A stretch of 64,000 nt of DNA, taken from JBOFZL01 sp051655155 (GTDB lineage Bacteria; Bacillota; Clostridia; Peptostreptococcales; Filifactoraceae). Numbering within the stretch: the first letter of the stretch is position 1; each line of letters begins with the position of its first letter. The notes below the pieces were generated by a model. The model was given only the letters and a program-made list of their open reading frames with translations, was not told the DNA's origin and searched no databases. The stretch spans positions 87,441 through 151,440 of the forward strand of contig JBOFZL010000031.1 in assembly GCA_051655155.1 (NCBI GenBank), given 5' to 3'. The position numbers were made by a program, and so were the translations under genes. Below are positions 16,541 to 26,215 of this stretch, piece by piece.

Positions 16541-18541
16541 ATGAAGAAAAAATTATCATTATTATTAGCTGGATTGCTAGTAATGACGTTAGTACCAGTA
16601 TCTTCTTTTGCCTACAAGACAACTGAGTCTAGTCCTTTCACTGTAGACTATGGCAAAAAAGGAGCTGACGCTAAGAAAAGTTATGTTATTAGTGTTGATA
16701 TGCAAAATGACACATTAGCTTCTGATTCAATCATAAGATTGGACTTAACTAATGCAAAGTTTAGCGATGTTACAGTTGCTTCTGTTGAGAAACCAGCAAA
16801 ATTTGAGGTAGAAAAATCAGGAAGCCTAGCAACTATTAAAAATACTAGTGCTGTAGAATTGAATGCAAAGTTTGATATCAAACTTTCAATCGACACAGAA
16901 GATTCTGATTCAGGGGATGTACTTCTTGCTATAGATAACTCTGTACTAGGAAAAGCATCTTACAAAATCGGAGCAGTTAAAGAAGAGGCTTCAAAAAGTC
17001 TTAACGTTGTTGTAGAAAAAAGCGACAAAGTAGTTTCTTTATCAGGTGGAGCTCTTTCTAAGTTCGAAGTTAAAAACTTCAACAAAGAAAAAGAATTAGT
17101 TATTAAATTAGATGGAGATAATGCAGTACTAGACAAAGAAACAAAAGTAAATGGAACTAAAATTCCAGCAGAAGATATTAAGTTCTCTAACGGAGTTATT
17201 ACTATTTCATCAAAGTATCTAAAGACCAAAGGTTTCATAGTTGTTGAGCCAATGATTGGTGCTGACAGAAAAATGGAACTAGGAGCAGCAGAAATCGAAG
17301 TTCAAAATGATGGCGATACTGCAACTGCAAAAATTGGAGATATTGTGGATTACACTGTTTCTCTAAAAGTAGTTGAAAATGGTAAAAAAGAAATACCTAC
17401 AGTAATGGGCGGAAAAGAGACTACACTTAAAGTAACTCTTGAAGGACCAAAAGGATCAATCACAAAAGATAGAGCATATGATATCGAGCTTGAAGGTGCA
17501 ACTGTAGAGCATGATGCAAGTGGAAAGATTCTTAATGTAAGTGGAACAAACGTAGAAGTTTCTAACTTAAAAGGTATCAAAGCAGAAGATAGAACAGATG
17601 AATTTACAGTTTCTACTAGTGCAACAGATGCAACTAAGATAGAGTTCACAATGAAAGTTAGAATAGATGCAACTGCTAAAGATGGTGTTGCAACTATGAA
17701 AGTATCTTCAAGAGACTTAGCTTCTGACTTAACAGCTGATATAGCTAAAGTTAACAGAGCTTATGTTATTGAAAGTAAAGTTACAGAAATAAAAAGAGGC
17801 GAAGCAGCTAAAACTGCAGACGTATCAATAAAAGAAAGCAAAGTTGGACAACTTAATGTAGGAGACGTAGTTGAGTTCCAACTTAACGGAAAAACAGCAT
17901 TCAACGAGAAGCCAGTATTCGAGGCTACTAACGGATTAAAATTCGGAAAAGTTGAGTACAAAAAAGATTCAAATAAGACTGTTGTTACAGCAAAAGTAAC
18001 AGCTAAATCTAAGAAAGAAGTATCTACTATAACTCTTTCTGGAGCAGCAGTAGATATGTTATACAATGGTATTCAAGGAAGAGTATATACAGCTTCTATA
18101 TTTGTAAAAGGCGTTGAGTATGGAGAATTTGATTACACTAAATGTGTAGCTGAGTACACTAAGCTTGCACCTAAGATTGTATTTACTTTAGGATCAGCTA
18201 ACTACACAGTTGACGGAGTTGTTAAGACTCTAGAAGCTCCAGTATTTACAAAAGATAGCAGAACTATGCTTCCAATAGGACCTCTTGCATTAGCTATGGG
18301 TCTAGAAGTTAACTACAATGCAGATACTAAAACAGCTTCATTTAGAGATGCAGCAACAGGACAAGTAGTATCTGTTAAGGAATTTGCTAGTTCATTATAC
18401 AATAATGGTATTGAGTACAAAATGTACACATCTTCAGTAACAGTTAACGGAAGAATCTTCGTACCAGTTGCTTCTATAACAGATGCATTTGGCGTTAAAA
18501 TTGCTTGGGATGGAGCTACTCAAACAGTAACTATCAACTAA
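16541..18541 (+). CDS. secreted S-layer-like protein with copper-amine-oxidase-N-type C-terminal domain
   Basis: 666 residues. A clear signal peptide (MKKKLSLLLAGLLVMTLVPVSSFA, cleavage near 24) leads into about 520 residues of Lys/Thr/Val-rich beta-type repeat-like sequence with very few Cys. The last roughly 110 residues resemble the copper amine oxidase N-terminal (stalk) domain used by many clostridial surface proteins. They carry FTKDSRTMLPIGPLALAMG and GRIFVPVASITDAFGVKIAWD. Codon choice is more even and C-ending (AAC, TAC, ATC) than in neighbours, as in very highly expressed genes. AAGGAGG, a consensus promoter and a strong terminator surround it, so it is a single-gene unit. Probably the major surface-layer protein. 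Confidence 0.8.
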   Translation: MKKKLSLLLAGLLVMTLVPVSSFAYKTTESSPFTVDYGKKGADAKKSYVISVDMQNDTLASDSIIRLDLTNAKFSDVTVASVEKPAKFEVEKSGSLATIKNTSAVELNAKFDIKLSIDTEDSDSGDVLLAIDNSVLGKASYKIGAVKEEASKSLNVVVEKSDKVVSLSGGALSKFEVKNFNKEKELVIKLDGDNAVLDKETKVNGTKIPAEDIKFSNGVITISSKYLKTKGFIVVEPMIGADRKMELGAAEIEVQNDGDTATAKIGDIVDYTVSLKVVENGKKEIPTVMGGKETTLKVTLEGPKGSITKDRAYDIELEGATVEHDASGKILNVSGTNVEVSNLKGIKAEDRTDEFTVSTSATDATKIEFTMKVRIDATAKDGVATMKVSSRDLASDLTADIAKVNRAYVIESKVTEIKRGEAAKTADVSIKESKVGQLNVGDVVEFQLNGKTAFNEKPVFEATNGLKFGKVEYKKDSNKTVVTAKVTAKSKKEVSTITLSGAAVDMLYNGIQGRVYTASIFVKGVEYGEFDYTKCVAEYTKLAPKIVFTLGSANYTVDGVVKTLEAPVFTKDSRTMLPIGPLALAMGLEVNYNADTKTASFRDAATGQVVSVKEFASSLYNNGIEYKMYTSSVTVNGRIFVPVASITDAFGVKIAWDGATQTVTIN

Positions 18542-18556
18542 TTTTAATTAGTTTAA

Positions 18557-18582
18557 AAGAAGCCTACGGGCTTCTTTTTTTA
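18557..18582 (+). terminator. terminator after the S-layer-like gene
   Basis: 8-base stem AAGAAGCC / GGCTTCTT with TACG tetraloop and a run of T. A second, weaker hairpin (GAGGC / GCTTC, one wobble pair) with another T-run follows at about 18596-18619. Confidence 0.9.
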
Positions 18583-18674
18583 TTGCGATAAATCGAGGCT
18601 CATGTGCTTCTTTTTTTGTGGTTTTTATGGTATTATAAGGAGGTAAATTATTAAAAATGTAAGGGAGAAAAATT

Positions 18675-20522
18675 ATGTCAAAAGATAAAGGCGTAAAAGA
18701 ATATAGTAAAAGTAGAGATAAGATTAGTGAAAGCTTAGGAAGGTTTCTGCCTATTATAATTGTTTTAGCTATTATTCCACTTATAATTAGGTTAAAGGTT
18801 CAAGCAGTGTCAGGACAAGATATGAGCTATGCTTTAGGGGATAAGAGCGTTGATTTACTTTCTGACTGGAAATCCATATGGATTATGATTGTTGCTACTG
18901 CTATGGTTTTCTTAGGGTTTATTTTTTATAAAAAAGATGATAGTGACAAGTCCAAATTTATCAAAAATGTTAAGATTCTTTTGCTTGTTTTTGGAGGGAT
19001 AACAGTAATTTCGGCGTTACTAAGTAGCCATAAGACTTTAGTTTGGTGGGGACAATACGGTCAAAGAAGAGGGCTATTTACGATTATAAGTTATATAGTC
19101 ATATGTATGTATAGTATGAGTGTTTATAGGAGTAAAAAAGATATTAGATATATATTGTTACCGTTATCCTTTTTAGCTATTTTAGAGGGTGTAATTTTAA
19201 TTAGTCAATTTGCAGGTAATGATTTAATTTTTTCAGATTTTGTAAAGTCTTTTATAATACCGAAGAAGTATGAGAGTCTTAGAGATGCAATGGAACTAAC
19301 CATTGAAGGAAAGGCTTATGGAACATTTTTTAATCCCAATTATGTTGGTAGTTTTGTAGCATTATTGGTTCCGATATTTGTTTTAACAGGTATAAAAGCA
19401 AAGGATATTAGATTGAAGCTAACATATTTATTTGTGGTGTTACTTTTATTTTTGGGTTTGTTTGCATCTGGTTCTAGGGCTGGAATTATTGGAGTTATTT
19501 TAAGCCTAGTTGTGGCTTTCTTTATTTCGCTAAATTCCATTTTAAAGAGACCAAAAATGATGGTTATAGCAATTCTTGTAAGTGTAGTTACTTTTGCGGG
19601 TATAAATATGTTGACAGAGGGTTTGGCAGTGGAGAGAGTTAAATCTATGTCCAATGATGTGAAACAGCTATTTTTGGATGTAGACAAGGATGTATTACAA
19701 GATTCAGTTATTAAAGATGTTTATGTGAAAGATCAAAAATTAAGTATTTTGTTGGATAAGGAAAAGGTGTTGAACTTTACTATAGACTCTTCTGATCAGC
19801 TTCGTATTACAGATGAAGTAGGGACTATAGTTGATTATAAGACTATAGATAAGTATATAATTCCGAGTACAAATTTAGCTGATATTAGGCTAAAGTTAGG
19901 TAGTATTAGTTACGAGAATGAGAAGAAAAACTTATACTCTTTAGAGATAAATAAGGAAAGATGGTTATTATTTAGCTTAGATGGGGAAGAGTTAGTTATT
20001 ATGGATGGGTATGGAAACCCTATAACTATTGAAAAGGCTAAATCCATAGGTTTTAAAGGGAAAGAGACTTTAGGAAGTAATAGGGGTTATATATGGTCAA
20101 GATCATTGCCTATATTAAAAGAAAGCTTATTGTTTGGAGTAGGGCCGGATGCTTTTGTGGCAGAGTTTCCTCATGGGGACGTAGTGGTAAGAAGTGCCGT
20201 TTATAAGACGTCAACAATAAAGGTGGATAAACCTCATAACTTGTATTTACAAATTGGTATTACTCAAGGAATAGTGGCTTTACTGGTGTTCTTGGTGTTA
20301 AATGGTATGTATATAGCAAATAGCTTTAAGATATATTTTAAGAAAGAAGAGTATAGTTTTCATGATGTGTTTGGAATAGGTATAATGTTAGGAATAGTAG
20401 GTTATTTAGGGGCAGGTATGTTTAATGATAGTGTTGTATCGGTAGCTCCCCTTTACTGGTGTCTTTTAGGGATAGGGATAGCTGTAAATAACATAAACCA
20501 AAAGGACGTTATGGATAGATAG
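18675..20522 (+). CDS. O-antigen ligase/polymerase-type membrane protein (Wzy_C family)
   Basis: 615 residues with about ten membrane segments and a large outside loop of about 170 residues between roughly 330 and 500. Motifs GTFFNPNYVGSFVALLVPI and FASGSRAGIIGVILS are those of the O-antigen ligase/Wzy family, and HNLYLQIGITQGI near the C-terminus carries the conserved His. In Gram-positive S-layer bacteria such proteins transfer a lipid-linked oligosaccharide to a surface protein. Its position directly after the S-layer-like gene suggests that role, but polymerase activity is equally possible. Ribosome binding site AAGGGAG. Confidence 0.75.
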   Translation: MSKDKGVKEYSKSRDKISESLGRFLPIIIVLAIIPLIIRLKVQAVSGQDMSYALGDKSVDLLSDWKSIWIMIVATAMVFLGFIFYKKDDSDKSKFIKNVKILLLVFGGITVISALLSSHKTLVWWGQYGQRRGLFTIISYIVICMYSMSVYRSKKDIRYILLPLSFLAILEGVILISQFAGNDLIFSDFVKSFIIPKKYESLRDAMELTIEGKAYGTFFNPNYVGSFVALLVPIFVLTGIKAKDIRLKLTYLFVVLLLFLGLFASGSRAGIIGVILSLVVAFFISLNSILKRPKMMVIAILVSVVTFAGINMLTEGLAVERVKSMSNDVKQLFLDVDKDVLQDSVIKDVYVKDQKLSILLDKEKVLNFTIDSSDQLRITDEVGTIVDYKTIDKYIIPSTNLADIRLKLGSISYENEKKNLYSLEINKERWLLFSLDGEELVIMDGYGNPITIEKAKSIGFKGKETLGSNRGYIWSRSLPILKESLLFGVGPDAFVAEFPHGDVVVRSAVYKTSTIKVDKPHNLYLQIGITQGIVALLVFLVLNGMYIANSFKIYFKKEEYSFHDVFGIGIMLGIVGYLGAGMFNDSVVSVAPLYWCLLGIGIAVNNINQKDVMDR

Positions 20523-20553
20523 TGTAGCATAAATGATTTAAAAGTAATAATTA

Positions 20554-20597
20554 AAAAGTGGATGTTTTCCTAATTTAAGGATGACATCCACTTTTGT
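20554..20597. terminator. bidirectional terminator between the ligase gene and lepA
   Basis: Perfect 12-base arms (20554-20565 / 20584-20595). The minus strand continues into a T-rich tail, so it can stop both converging transcripts. Confidence 0.75.
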
Positions 20598-20641
20598 GTT
20601 ATATATTCTTGGTATAAGTTTAATTAAATGGGTTGATACCT

Positions 20642-22444
20642 TTATTCGTCAAGTTTTAAAACTGCCATAAATGCTTTTTGTGGGACTTCTACATTTCCTA
20701 TTTCTCTCATTCGTTTCTTTCCTTCTTTTTGTTTGTTTAGAAGTTTTTTCTTTCGAGAAATATCTCCACCATAACATTTTGCCAGTACGTCTTTCCTGTA
20801 GGCACTTATGGTTTCACGGGCGATTACCTTTGTTCCAACGGCTGCTTGTATTGGCACCGGGAATTGATGTTTTGCTATTTCACCTTTTAGTTTTTCACAC
20901 ATTACTCTTCCACGCTTTTGGGCAGAGCTTTCGTGAACTATGAAGCTTAGGGCATCTACCTGCACACGATTAATCAGAATATCCAGTTTTACTAGCTTGG
21001 AGGTGCGATATTCTTTAAACTCATAGTCTAAAGAGCCATAACCTTTAGTTCTGGATTTTAGGGCATCAAAGAAGTCATAAACCACTTCGTTTAGAGGTAA
21101 TTCGTAGTGAAGCATCACTCGACGTTCGTCAAGATATTCCATGTTTATCATCTCGCCTCTACGTTCTTGGGCAAGATCCATTACTGCACCTACATAGTCT
21201 TTTGGTACGATGATATCTGATTTTACTATAGGTTCTTTTATGTGGTCGATTTCGGTTATTGGTGGTAGGTTGGCAGGATTTTGGATCATCTGCTCATTTC
21301 CATCAAGGGTTATAACCTTATAAACTACAGATGGAGCTGTAGTTACCATGTCCAAGTCGAATTCTCTCTCAAGTCTTTCTTGGATTATTTCCATATGAAG
21401 TAGTCCAAGAAAACCACATCTAAAACCGAAGCCTAGGGCAGCTGAAGATTCTGCTTCAAATTCTAAAGCAGCATCGTTAACTTGTAACTTTTCTAAAGCA
21501 TCCCTTACATTTTCGTATTTTTCACCTTCGGCTGGATATATTCCGCAATAAACCATTGGAGTTACCTTTTTATAGCCTGGAAGAGGTTCGCTTGTTTGTC
21601 TTTCAAAATGAGTTATGGTATCGCCTACTCGGCAGGATTTAATATCTTTGATAGAGGCGGCGATATAACCTACATCTCCTGCATTTAATTGATCTACAGC
21701 CACGTGATTTGGAGATACAATTCCAACTTCTACTACCTCGAAGGTTTTTTTGGTATTCATCATTAAGATTTGATCACCTTTTTTAACGGTTCCATCTATT
21801 ACTCTTACATAGGATATTACGCCTTTGTAACTGTCGTAGTATGAGTCGAATATAAGGGCTTTAAGAGGAGCTTGGTTATCTCCCTTAGGAGCAGGCACAT
21901 ATTTTACTATAGCTTCTAACACATCTTGAATGTTAAGTCCATTTTTAGCTGATATAAGAGGAGCGTAAGAGGCATCTAGGCCTATAAGGTCTTCTATTTC
22001 TGACTTTATTTCTTCAGGTCTTGCTGAAGGTAGGTCAATTTTATTTATTATTGGAACTATTTCCAAATCTTGCTCTAAGGCTAGATATACGTTTGCAAGG
22101 GTTTGAGCTTCTACGCCTTGGGCTGCATCCACTACCAGCAAAGCTCCTTCGCAAGCTGCCAGTGAACGAGATACTTCATAGTTAAAGTCTACGTGACCTG
22201 GAGTGTCTATTAGATTTAGGAAGTATTCATTACCATCTAAAGCTTTGTACACTAGCTTTATGCTTTGAAGTTTAATGGTAATTCCTCGTTCTCTTTCTAA
22301 GTCCATGTTGTCTAAAAGTTGTGATTTCATATCTCTAAGTTCTACTAAACCTGTAGCTTCGATAAGTCTATCAGCAAGGGTAGATTTCCCGTGATCTATG
22401 TGTGCAATTATACAAAAGTTCCTTGTCATATTTTGCTTGTTCAA
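20642..22444 (-). CDS. lepA: elongation factor 4 (LepA), back-translocating GTPase
   Basis: Ribosome-associated translational GTPase, 600 residues, full length. G1 is AHIDHGKST (residues 14-22), G3 DTPGHVDF and G4 NKIDLPSA. The LepA-specific C-terminal tail (VGTKVIARETISAYRKDVLAKCYGGDISRKKKLLNKQKEGKKRM) is intact. AGGAGGAAT is upstream. Standard housekeeping copy. Confidence 0.97.
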   Translation of the reverse strand: MNKQNMTRNFCIIAHIDHGKSTLADRLIEATGLVELRDMKSQLLDNMDLERERGITIKLQSIKLVYKALDGNEYFLNLIDTPGHVDFNYEVSRSLAACEGALLVVDAAQGVEAQTLANVYLALEQDLEIVPIINKIDLPSARPEEIKSEIEDLIGLDASYAPLISAKNGLNIQDVLEAIVKYVPAPKGDNQAPLKALIFDSYYDSYKGVISYVRVIDGTVKKGDQILMMNTKKTFEVVEVGIVSPNHVAVDQLNAGDVGYIAASIKDIKSCRVGDTITHFERQTSEPLPGYKKVTPMVYCGIYPAEGEKYENVRDALEKLQVNDAALEFEAESSAALGFGFRCGFLGLLHMEIIQERLEREFDLDMVTTAPSVVYKVITLDGNEQMIQNPANLPPITEIDHIKEPIVKSDIIVPKDYVGAVMDLAQERRGEMINMEYLDERRVMLHYELPLNEVVYDFFDALKSRTKGYGSLDYEFKEYRTSKLVKLDILINRVQVDALSFIVHESSAQKRGRVMCEKLKGEIAKHQFPVPIQAAVGTKVIARETISAYRKDVLAKCYGGDISRKKKLLNKQKEGKKRMREIGNVEVPQKAFMAVLKLDE

Positions 22445-23119
22445 GTTTATTCCTCCTAAAATTTGCTTTTAAGCATATTTATCCATAATAAAATAGTATA
22501 TCACAAAAATGGGACTTCATACAAGATGAAAAGCAAGTTAAAGAAGAAGTTGATATTAATATATATTTAATGTAGCAAGGTTAGCTATATTAAATATATA
22601 TATCGATGCATCTACGTAACATAATTTTATAGGCTTATCGTTTATTTTGAAGCATTGTTTAGGTTGTTGATGGCAAATTGATAATTTGCTAAAACTTCTA
22701 TTACGTTAATTTATGGTATTACATGCTTGACAGGTATTTTGCCCGTCATCCATTTTAGTTCCACAATTTTTACAATACATAAACCTTCTCTTCTTCCTTT
22801 GATGTATTTTATAATTTCCAATGTATCTATACATGTTTCAAGGAAAATACAATCATATAGGTTAATTTTACATACTAACCTTCTTGAATGTCAATACATA
22901 TGTTACATTTTTGAATAAAGCTTCTTTAAGGTGACGAGATTACTTTAAAAATTTTCTTATCCAGCAGTGTCAAGGGAAGCTTTGATCTTTACGAATCTCT
23001 GAACGCTAAATGGAACAAGTGGGTATTTTATACAAGATATTAGCTTAAGAACGTAAGGAGGTCTATTTTCCTTGAATTATGAATGGGTTTTATGATATAT
23101 TTTTAATAAGGGGGACTAT
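22445..23119. other. 675-bp gap with decayed gene pieces
   Basis: No intact gene. On the minus strand, 22706-22780 encodes a complete zinc-ribbon knuckle and then stops. On the plus strand, about 22930-23042 stays open in one frame and reads like a gene tail (SSVKGSFDLYESLNAKWNKW) with no start. The region looks like degenerate remnants rather than regulatory DNA. GGGGGA before base 23120 belongs to tadA. Confidence 0.4.
22706..22780 (-). pseudogene. truncated zinc-ribbon protein start (24 codons)
   Basis: Reads MYCKNCGTKMDDGQNTCQAC followed by four residues and a stop, a textbook CxxC...CxxC zinc ribbon (C3, C6, C17, C20). GAGAAGG lies just before the ATG. Proteins with this N-terminus normally continue into a membrane or other domain, which is missing here, so it is probably the stump of a larger gene. 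Confidence 0.4.
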
Positions 23120-23584
23120 ATGGACATTTTTATGAGAGAGGCTTTCAGGGAGGCTTTGTTAGGTTATAAGGAAAATGAAATTCCTGTTGGGGCTGTGGTG
23201 GTTAAGGATAATAAGGTTATTGGTAGAGGTCATAATATAATTGAGCAATCTAATATGGCAAGTCGACATGCTGAGATAATTGCTATTGAAGAGGCAGGAA
23301 GATTTCTTGGAAGTTGGAGGTTGGTAGGGTGTAGTTTGTATGTAACTTTAGAACCCTGTACTATGTGTATGGGAGCTATTATCAATTCACGGATTAGGGA
23401 CTTGCATATCGGAACCCTGGACGCTAAGACGGGAGCAGCAGTGAGTGTTTTAAAGATAGTGGAGGAAGAACTTATTCCTAATAGAGTGGTTGCTACTTTG
23501 CATAATGAGAGGGTTTGCGAGTATGTTTTGAAGAGGTTTTTTAGAAAACTAAGAAAAAGGGATGAGTTAAATAGATTAAAATAA
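23120..23584 (+). CDS. tadA: tRNA(adenine34) deaminase
   Basis: Converts adenosine to inosine at the wobble position of tRNA-Arg. 154 residues. Zinc/catalytic motif HAE (H50, E52) and PCTMCMG (C80, C83) are intact. The GRGHNIIEQSNMASRHAEIIAI context is typical of TadA rather than of cytidine or guanine deaminases. GGGGGA precedes the ATG. Confidence 0.93.
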   Translation: MDIFMREAFREALLGYKENEIPVGAVVVKDNKVIGRGHNIIEQSNMASRHAEIIAIEEAGRFLGSWRLVGCSLYVTLEPCTMCMGAIINSRIRDLHIGTLDAKTGAAVSVLKIVEEELIPNRVVATLHNERVCEYVLKRFFRKLRKRDELNRLK

Positions 23585-23679
23585 CGAGGAAGTCTAAGTT
23601 TTAGGGTTTAGTATAGATAATGAAGATTAATAATTTGAGATGTTAGGTTTAAAATAAAAAATATAGAATGGAGATTTTT

Positions 23680-23955
23680 ATGGATAAGAGTGTAGTTATA
23701 GTAGTTTTACTTTGGAATTTAGTTGTATTTTTAATGTATGGGTTTGATAAGAATATGGCTATCCAAAAACAGCGTAGGGTAAGTGAAAAAACCTTGTTGC
23801 TTTCAGCTTTTGCTATGGGTGGAGTAGGTGCTTTTTTTGGTATGAAATTTTTTCACCATAAGACAAAGCATCTAAGTTTTAATATTCTTGTTCCTCTTAG
23901 TATAGTATTTAATGCAGGTATTATATATTTATTAAGTGAAGGTATAGTTTTATAA
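23680..23955 (+). CDS. DUF1294 membrane protein
   Basis: 91 residues with three hydrophobic segments. It carries the DUF1294 signature YGFDKNMA-x5-RRVSEKTLL...GGVGAFFGMKFFHHKTKH. No function is established for the family. The ATG at 23680 is preferred because GGAG sits seven bases upstream; an earlier in-frame ATG at 23668 overlaps that site. Confidence 0.85.
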   Translation: MDKSVVIVVLLWNLVVFLMYGFDKNMAIQKQRRVSEKTLLLSAFAMGGVGAFFGMKFFHHKTKHLSFNILVPLSIVFNAGIIYLLSEGIVL

Positions 23956-24057
23956 AAAATTTATACTTTTTATGAAAATCTTTTATGGGAGTTTTGTATT
24001 TTTTGTGTCTGATTTTCTCTAGTTGTGGTAATATATATTTATACAGGAGGAATATTA

Positions 24058-24972
24058 ATGGGGCATTTAGATGGTTGTGAGGACTTCAAAAAGATTAGTG
24101 CAGAGTCCAATGAGATTTTAAAAACCTTTTATTCCAAGGTGGAGTATAAGGCTTGTGAGTATAATTTTATAACGATGTATATGTGGCAAGAGGTATATTC
24201 TTTTCGTTATGCTATAAAGGGTGAGGTTGCAGTTATCTTTGGGGAATATGAGGGAGAGGTTTTTTCGACGGCTCCACTTTGTTCTATAAATATGTTGAAT
24301 GAAGGTTTTCAGTTTATTGAAGAACTTTTTGTTAAGTTAAATAGGCCGATGAACTTAAAGGCTATTACTGAGGATATTAAGGATTTTGTGGTAAATAGGT
24401 ATTCAGGTAAGTTAGATATGAGTTTTGATAGGGATAGTTCGGATTATGTTTATGATGCAGATAAGTTAAGAAATTTAAGTGGCAGAAAGATGCATTCTAA
24501 GAAAAATCATTTTAATGGTTTTGTTAAGGAATATGGAGATAGATTTTCTTATAGAAGGCTGGATAAAGGGGATTTTGGAAGATGTATAGAAATTACTGAA
24601 CGTTGGGCTTTTTCTAAGGAGAAGGATCAAAATTTAATTGGAGAGAGGCTTGCCATTCAAAAGGTTTTAAAAAATTATAGATCATTTCCACAACTTGTAG
24701 TGGGTGGAATATACGTAGATAATATATTGGAGGCTTTTACTTTTGGGGATAGACTTAATAAGAATATGGCATTGGTGCATATTGAAAAGGCTAATCCTAA
24801 TATTAGAGGGTTGTACACAGCGATAAATAAGCTTTTTTTAGAGAATGAGTTTCCTGATGTGGAGTATGTTAACAGAGAGGAAGATTTAGGGATAGAAGGT
24901 TTGAGGGATGCCAAATTAAGTTATAAACCAGTTATGCTGGTGGATAAATATCAATTTACTATGATGGATTAG
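24058..24972 (+). CDS. DUF2156 protein (phosphatidylglycerol lysyltransferase C-terminal-like, GNAT fold)
   Basis: 304 residues resembling the DUF2156 group: CEYNFITMYMWQEVY near the N-terminus, LRNLSGRKMHSKKNHFNGF in the middle, and a C-terminal NKLFLENEFPDVEYVNREEDLGIEGLRDAKLSYKPVM. The KKNH and NREEDLG segments are highly characteristic. These proteins have the two-GNAT-domain fold of MprF's cytosolic part and probably use aminoacyl-tRNA or acyl-CoA, but the substrate is unknown. The start has ACAGGAGG upstream. A GNAT gene follows 14 bp later. Confidence 0.85.
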   Translation: MGHLDGCEDFKKISAESNEILKTFYSKVEYKACEYNFITMYMWQEVYSFRYAIKGEVAVIFGEYEGEVFSTAPLCSINMLNEGFQFIEELFVKLNRPMNLKAITEDIKDFVVNRYSGKLDMSFDRDSSDYVYDADKLRNLSGRKMHSKKNHFNGFVKEYGDRFSYRRLDKGDFGRCIEITERWAFSKEKDQNLIGERLAIQKVLKNYRSFPQLVVGGIYVDNILEAFTFGDRLNKNMALVHIEKANPNIRGLYTAINKLFLENEFPDVEYVNREEDLGIEGLRDAKLSYKPVMLVDKYQFTMMD

Positions 24973-24986
24973 TAAGGAGGGTGCTT

Positions 24987-26204
24987 ATGGAAACGAGATT
25001 TGCCCAAAAAGAAGAGAAGCTAAGGGTTAAGGAACTTTGGAGATATTCTTTCTCTGATAGTGGAGAGAATGTAGAGTATTATTTTGATAAGCGTTATGAT
25101 GATGCTAATTCCTATGTTGTTACTGAAGGGGACGATTTTATAGGTTCGCTTCAACTTAATCCATATAAGCTTAAGGTCGGTGTTGATGTTGAAGATACAA
25201 GTTATATTGTGGGGGTTAGTGTTGAACCGGAGTTTCGAGGAAGAGGTTATTCTAGCGTTTTGATGAAGAGTGCCATTAATGAACTTTATAGGCGAGGTGA
25301 GAATATATCTTTGCTTATGCCTATAGATACTAATATTTATTTGAGGTATGGTTATATAAATACATTTTCAAGACATATTTATACAATGAATCTAAGAGAT
25401 GTTAGGTATGATAAGAGTAATTGTACTATAGAAAGAATAAAGACTATAACTGATAGCTATTATGAGGAGTTAGTAGAACTTTACAATAGGGCTTCTAGTT
25501 CAAAGCGTGCAGCTATTTATAGGAACAAAGAGTATTTTTTAAATAAACTTGATGAACTTCATGTGGATAATGGTGAGTTATATATTATAAGAGAAGCTGG
25601 GAAGGCTATAGGTTATTTTATGTTTATTGCTAAGTATAGTTCCAGTAAGTCCTTAATATTAGAGGCTGTATTTAATAATAATGCAGCACTTAATAGCATG
25701 TTTAGATTTATTAGTTCTCATGTAACTCAGACTACAGCCATTGATATGAATTTTGTAGATCATAAAGCTTTTGAAATAGCTAGTAAATTTTCTAATAGGT
25801 ATGATATTACAAAAAAACATTTTATGATGTCAAGGGTTATTAATGCCAAGTATATTTTAGGGAAGGTTTTTGAGACTGCTTTAGAATCTAGGATATTATC
25901 TGATAGTGAGTGGAATATGTTTGAAGGTAAGGTTATTGTACGAGTTCATGATGATTTTATAGAAGATAATAATAAGTTATTTGCTGTAGAATATGATGGT
26001 TCTTTTGTTGAGGTCTATGAGGTGTCAGATGGAAAGCCTAAGTTAGAACTAGGTATTCCTGAACTTACACAACTTTATATGCGTTCAGCAAAACTTTCCA
26101 ATATGCAAAAGTATGAAGATTTGATAATTAATGATAAGGATTTAGAGAGCATCTTCAGTATATATGAGATTACGAAGTCTAGTTATATTAATGATTTTAT
26201 TTAA
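24987..26204 (+). CDS. Eis-like GNAT N-acetyltransferase with C-terminal SCP2-like region
   Basis: 405 residues. The acetyl-CoA binding motif VSVEPEFRGRGYSSVLMKSAI lies at about residues 75-95, followed by LRYGY. The protein continues through a second GNAT-like region to a C-terminal domain like the SCP2-type end of Eis proteins, which match this length. Substrate not determinable (Eis enzymes acetylate lysines or amines of varied compounds). ATG 24987 is chosen over GTG 24981 because AAGGAGG (24974-24980) is six bases upstream. Confidence 0.75.
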   Translation: METRFAQKEEKLRVKELWRYSFSDSGENVEYYFDKRYDDANSYVVTEGDDFIGSLQLNPYKLKVGVDVEDTSYIVGVSVEPEFRGRGYSSVLMKSAINELYRRGENISLLMPIDTNIYLRYGYINTFSRHIYTMNLRDVRYDKSNCTIERIKTITDSYYEELVELYNRASSSKRAAIYRNKEYFLNKLDELHVDNGELYIIREAGKAIGYFMFIAKYSSSKSLILEAVFNNNAALNSMFRFISSHVTQTTAIDMNFVDHKAFEIASKFSNRYDITKKHFMMSRVINAKYILGKVFETALESRILSDSEWNMFEGKVIVRVHDDFIEDNNKLFAVEYDGSFVEVYEVSDGKPKLELGIPELTQLYMRSAKLSNMQKYEDLIINDKDLESIFSIYEITKSSYINDFI

Positions 26205-26215
26205 GAGGTGATATT

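Noticed and set aside
20671..20943. Plus-strand ORF of 90 codons inside lepA
   Set aside because: Antisense shadow of lepA; the lepA frame is clearly conserved over the whole length.
22727..22918. 63-codon plus-strand ORF after lepA
   Set aside because: No ribosome binding site, no recognisable family, and partly antisense to the better-supported zinc-ribbon stump.
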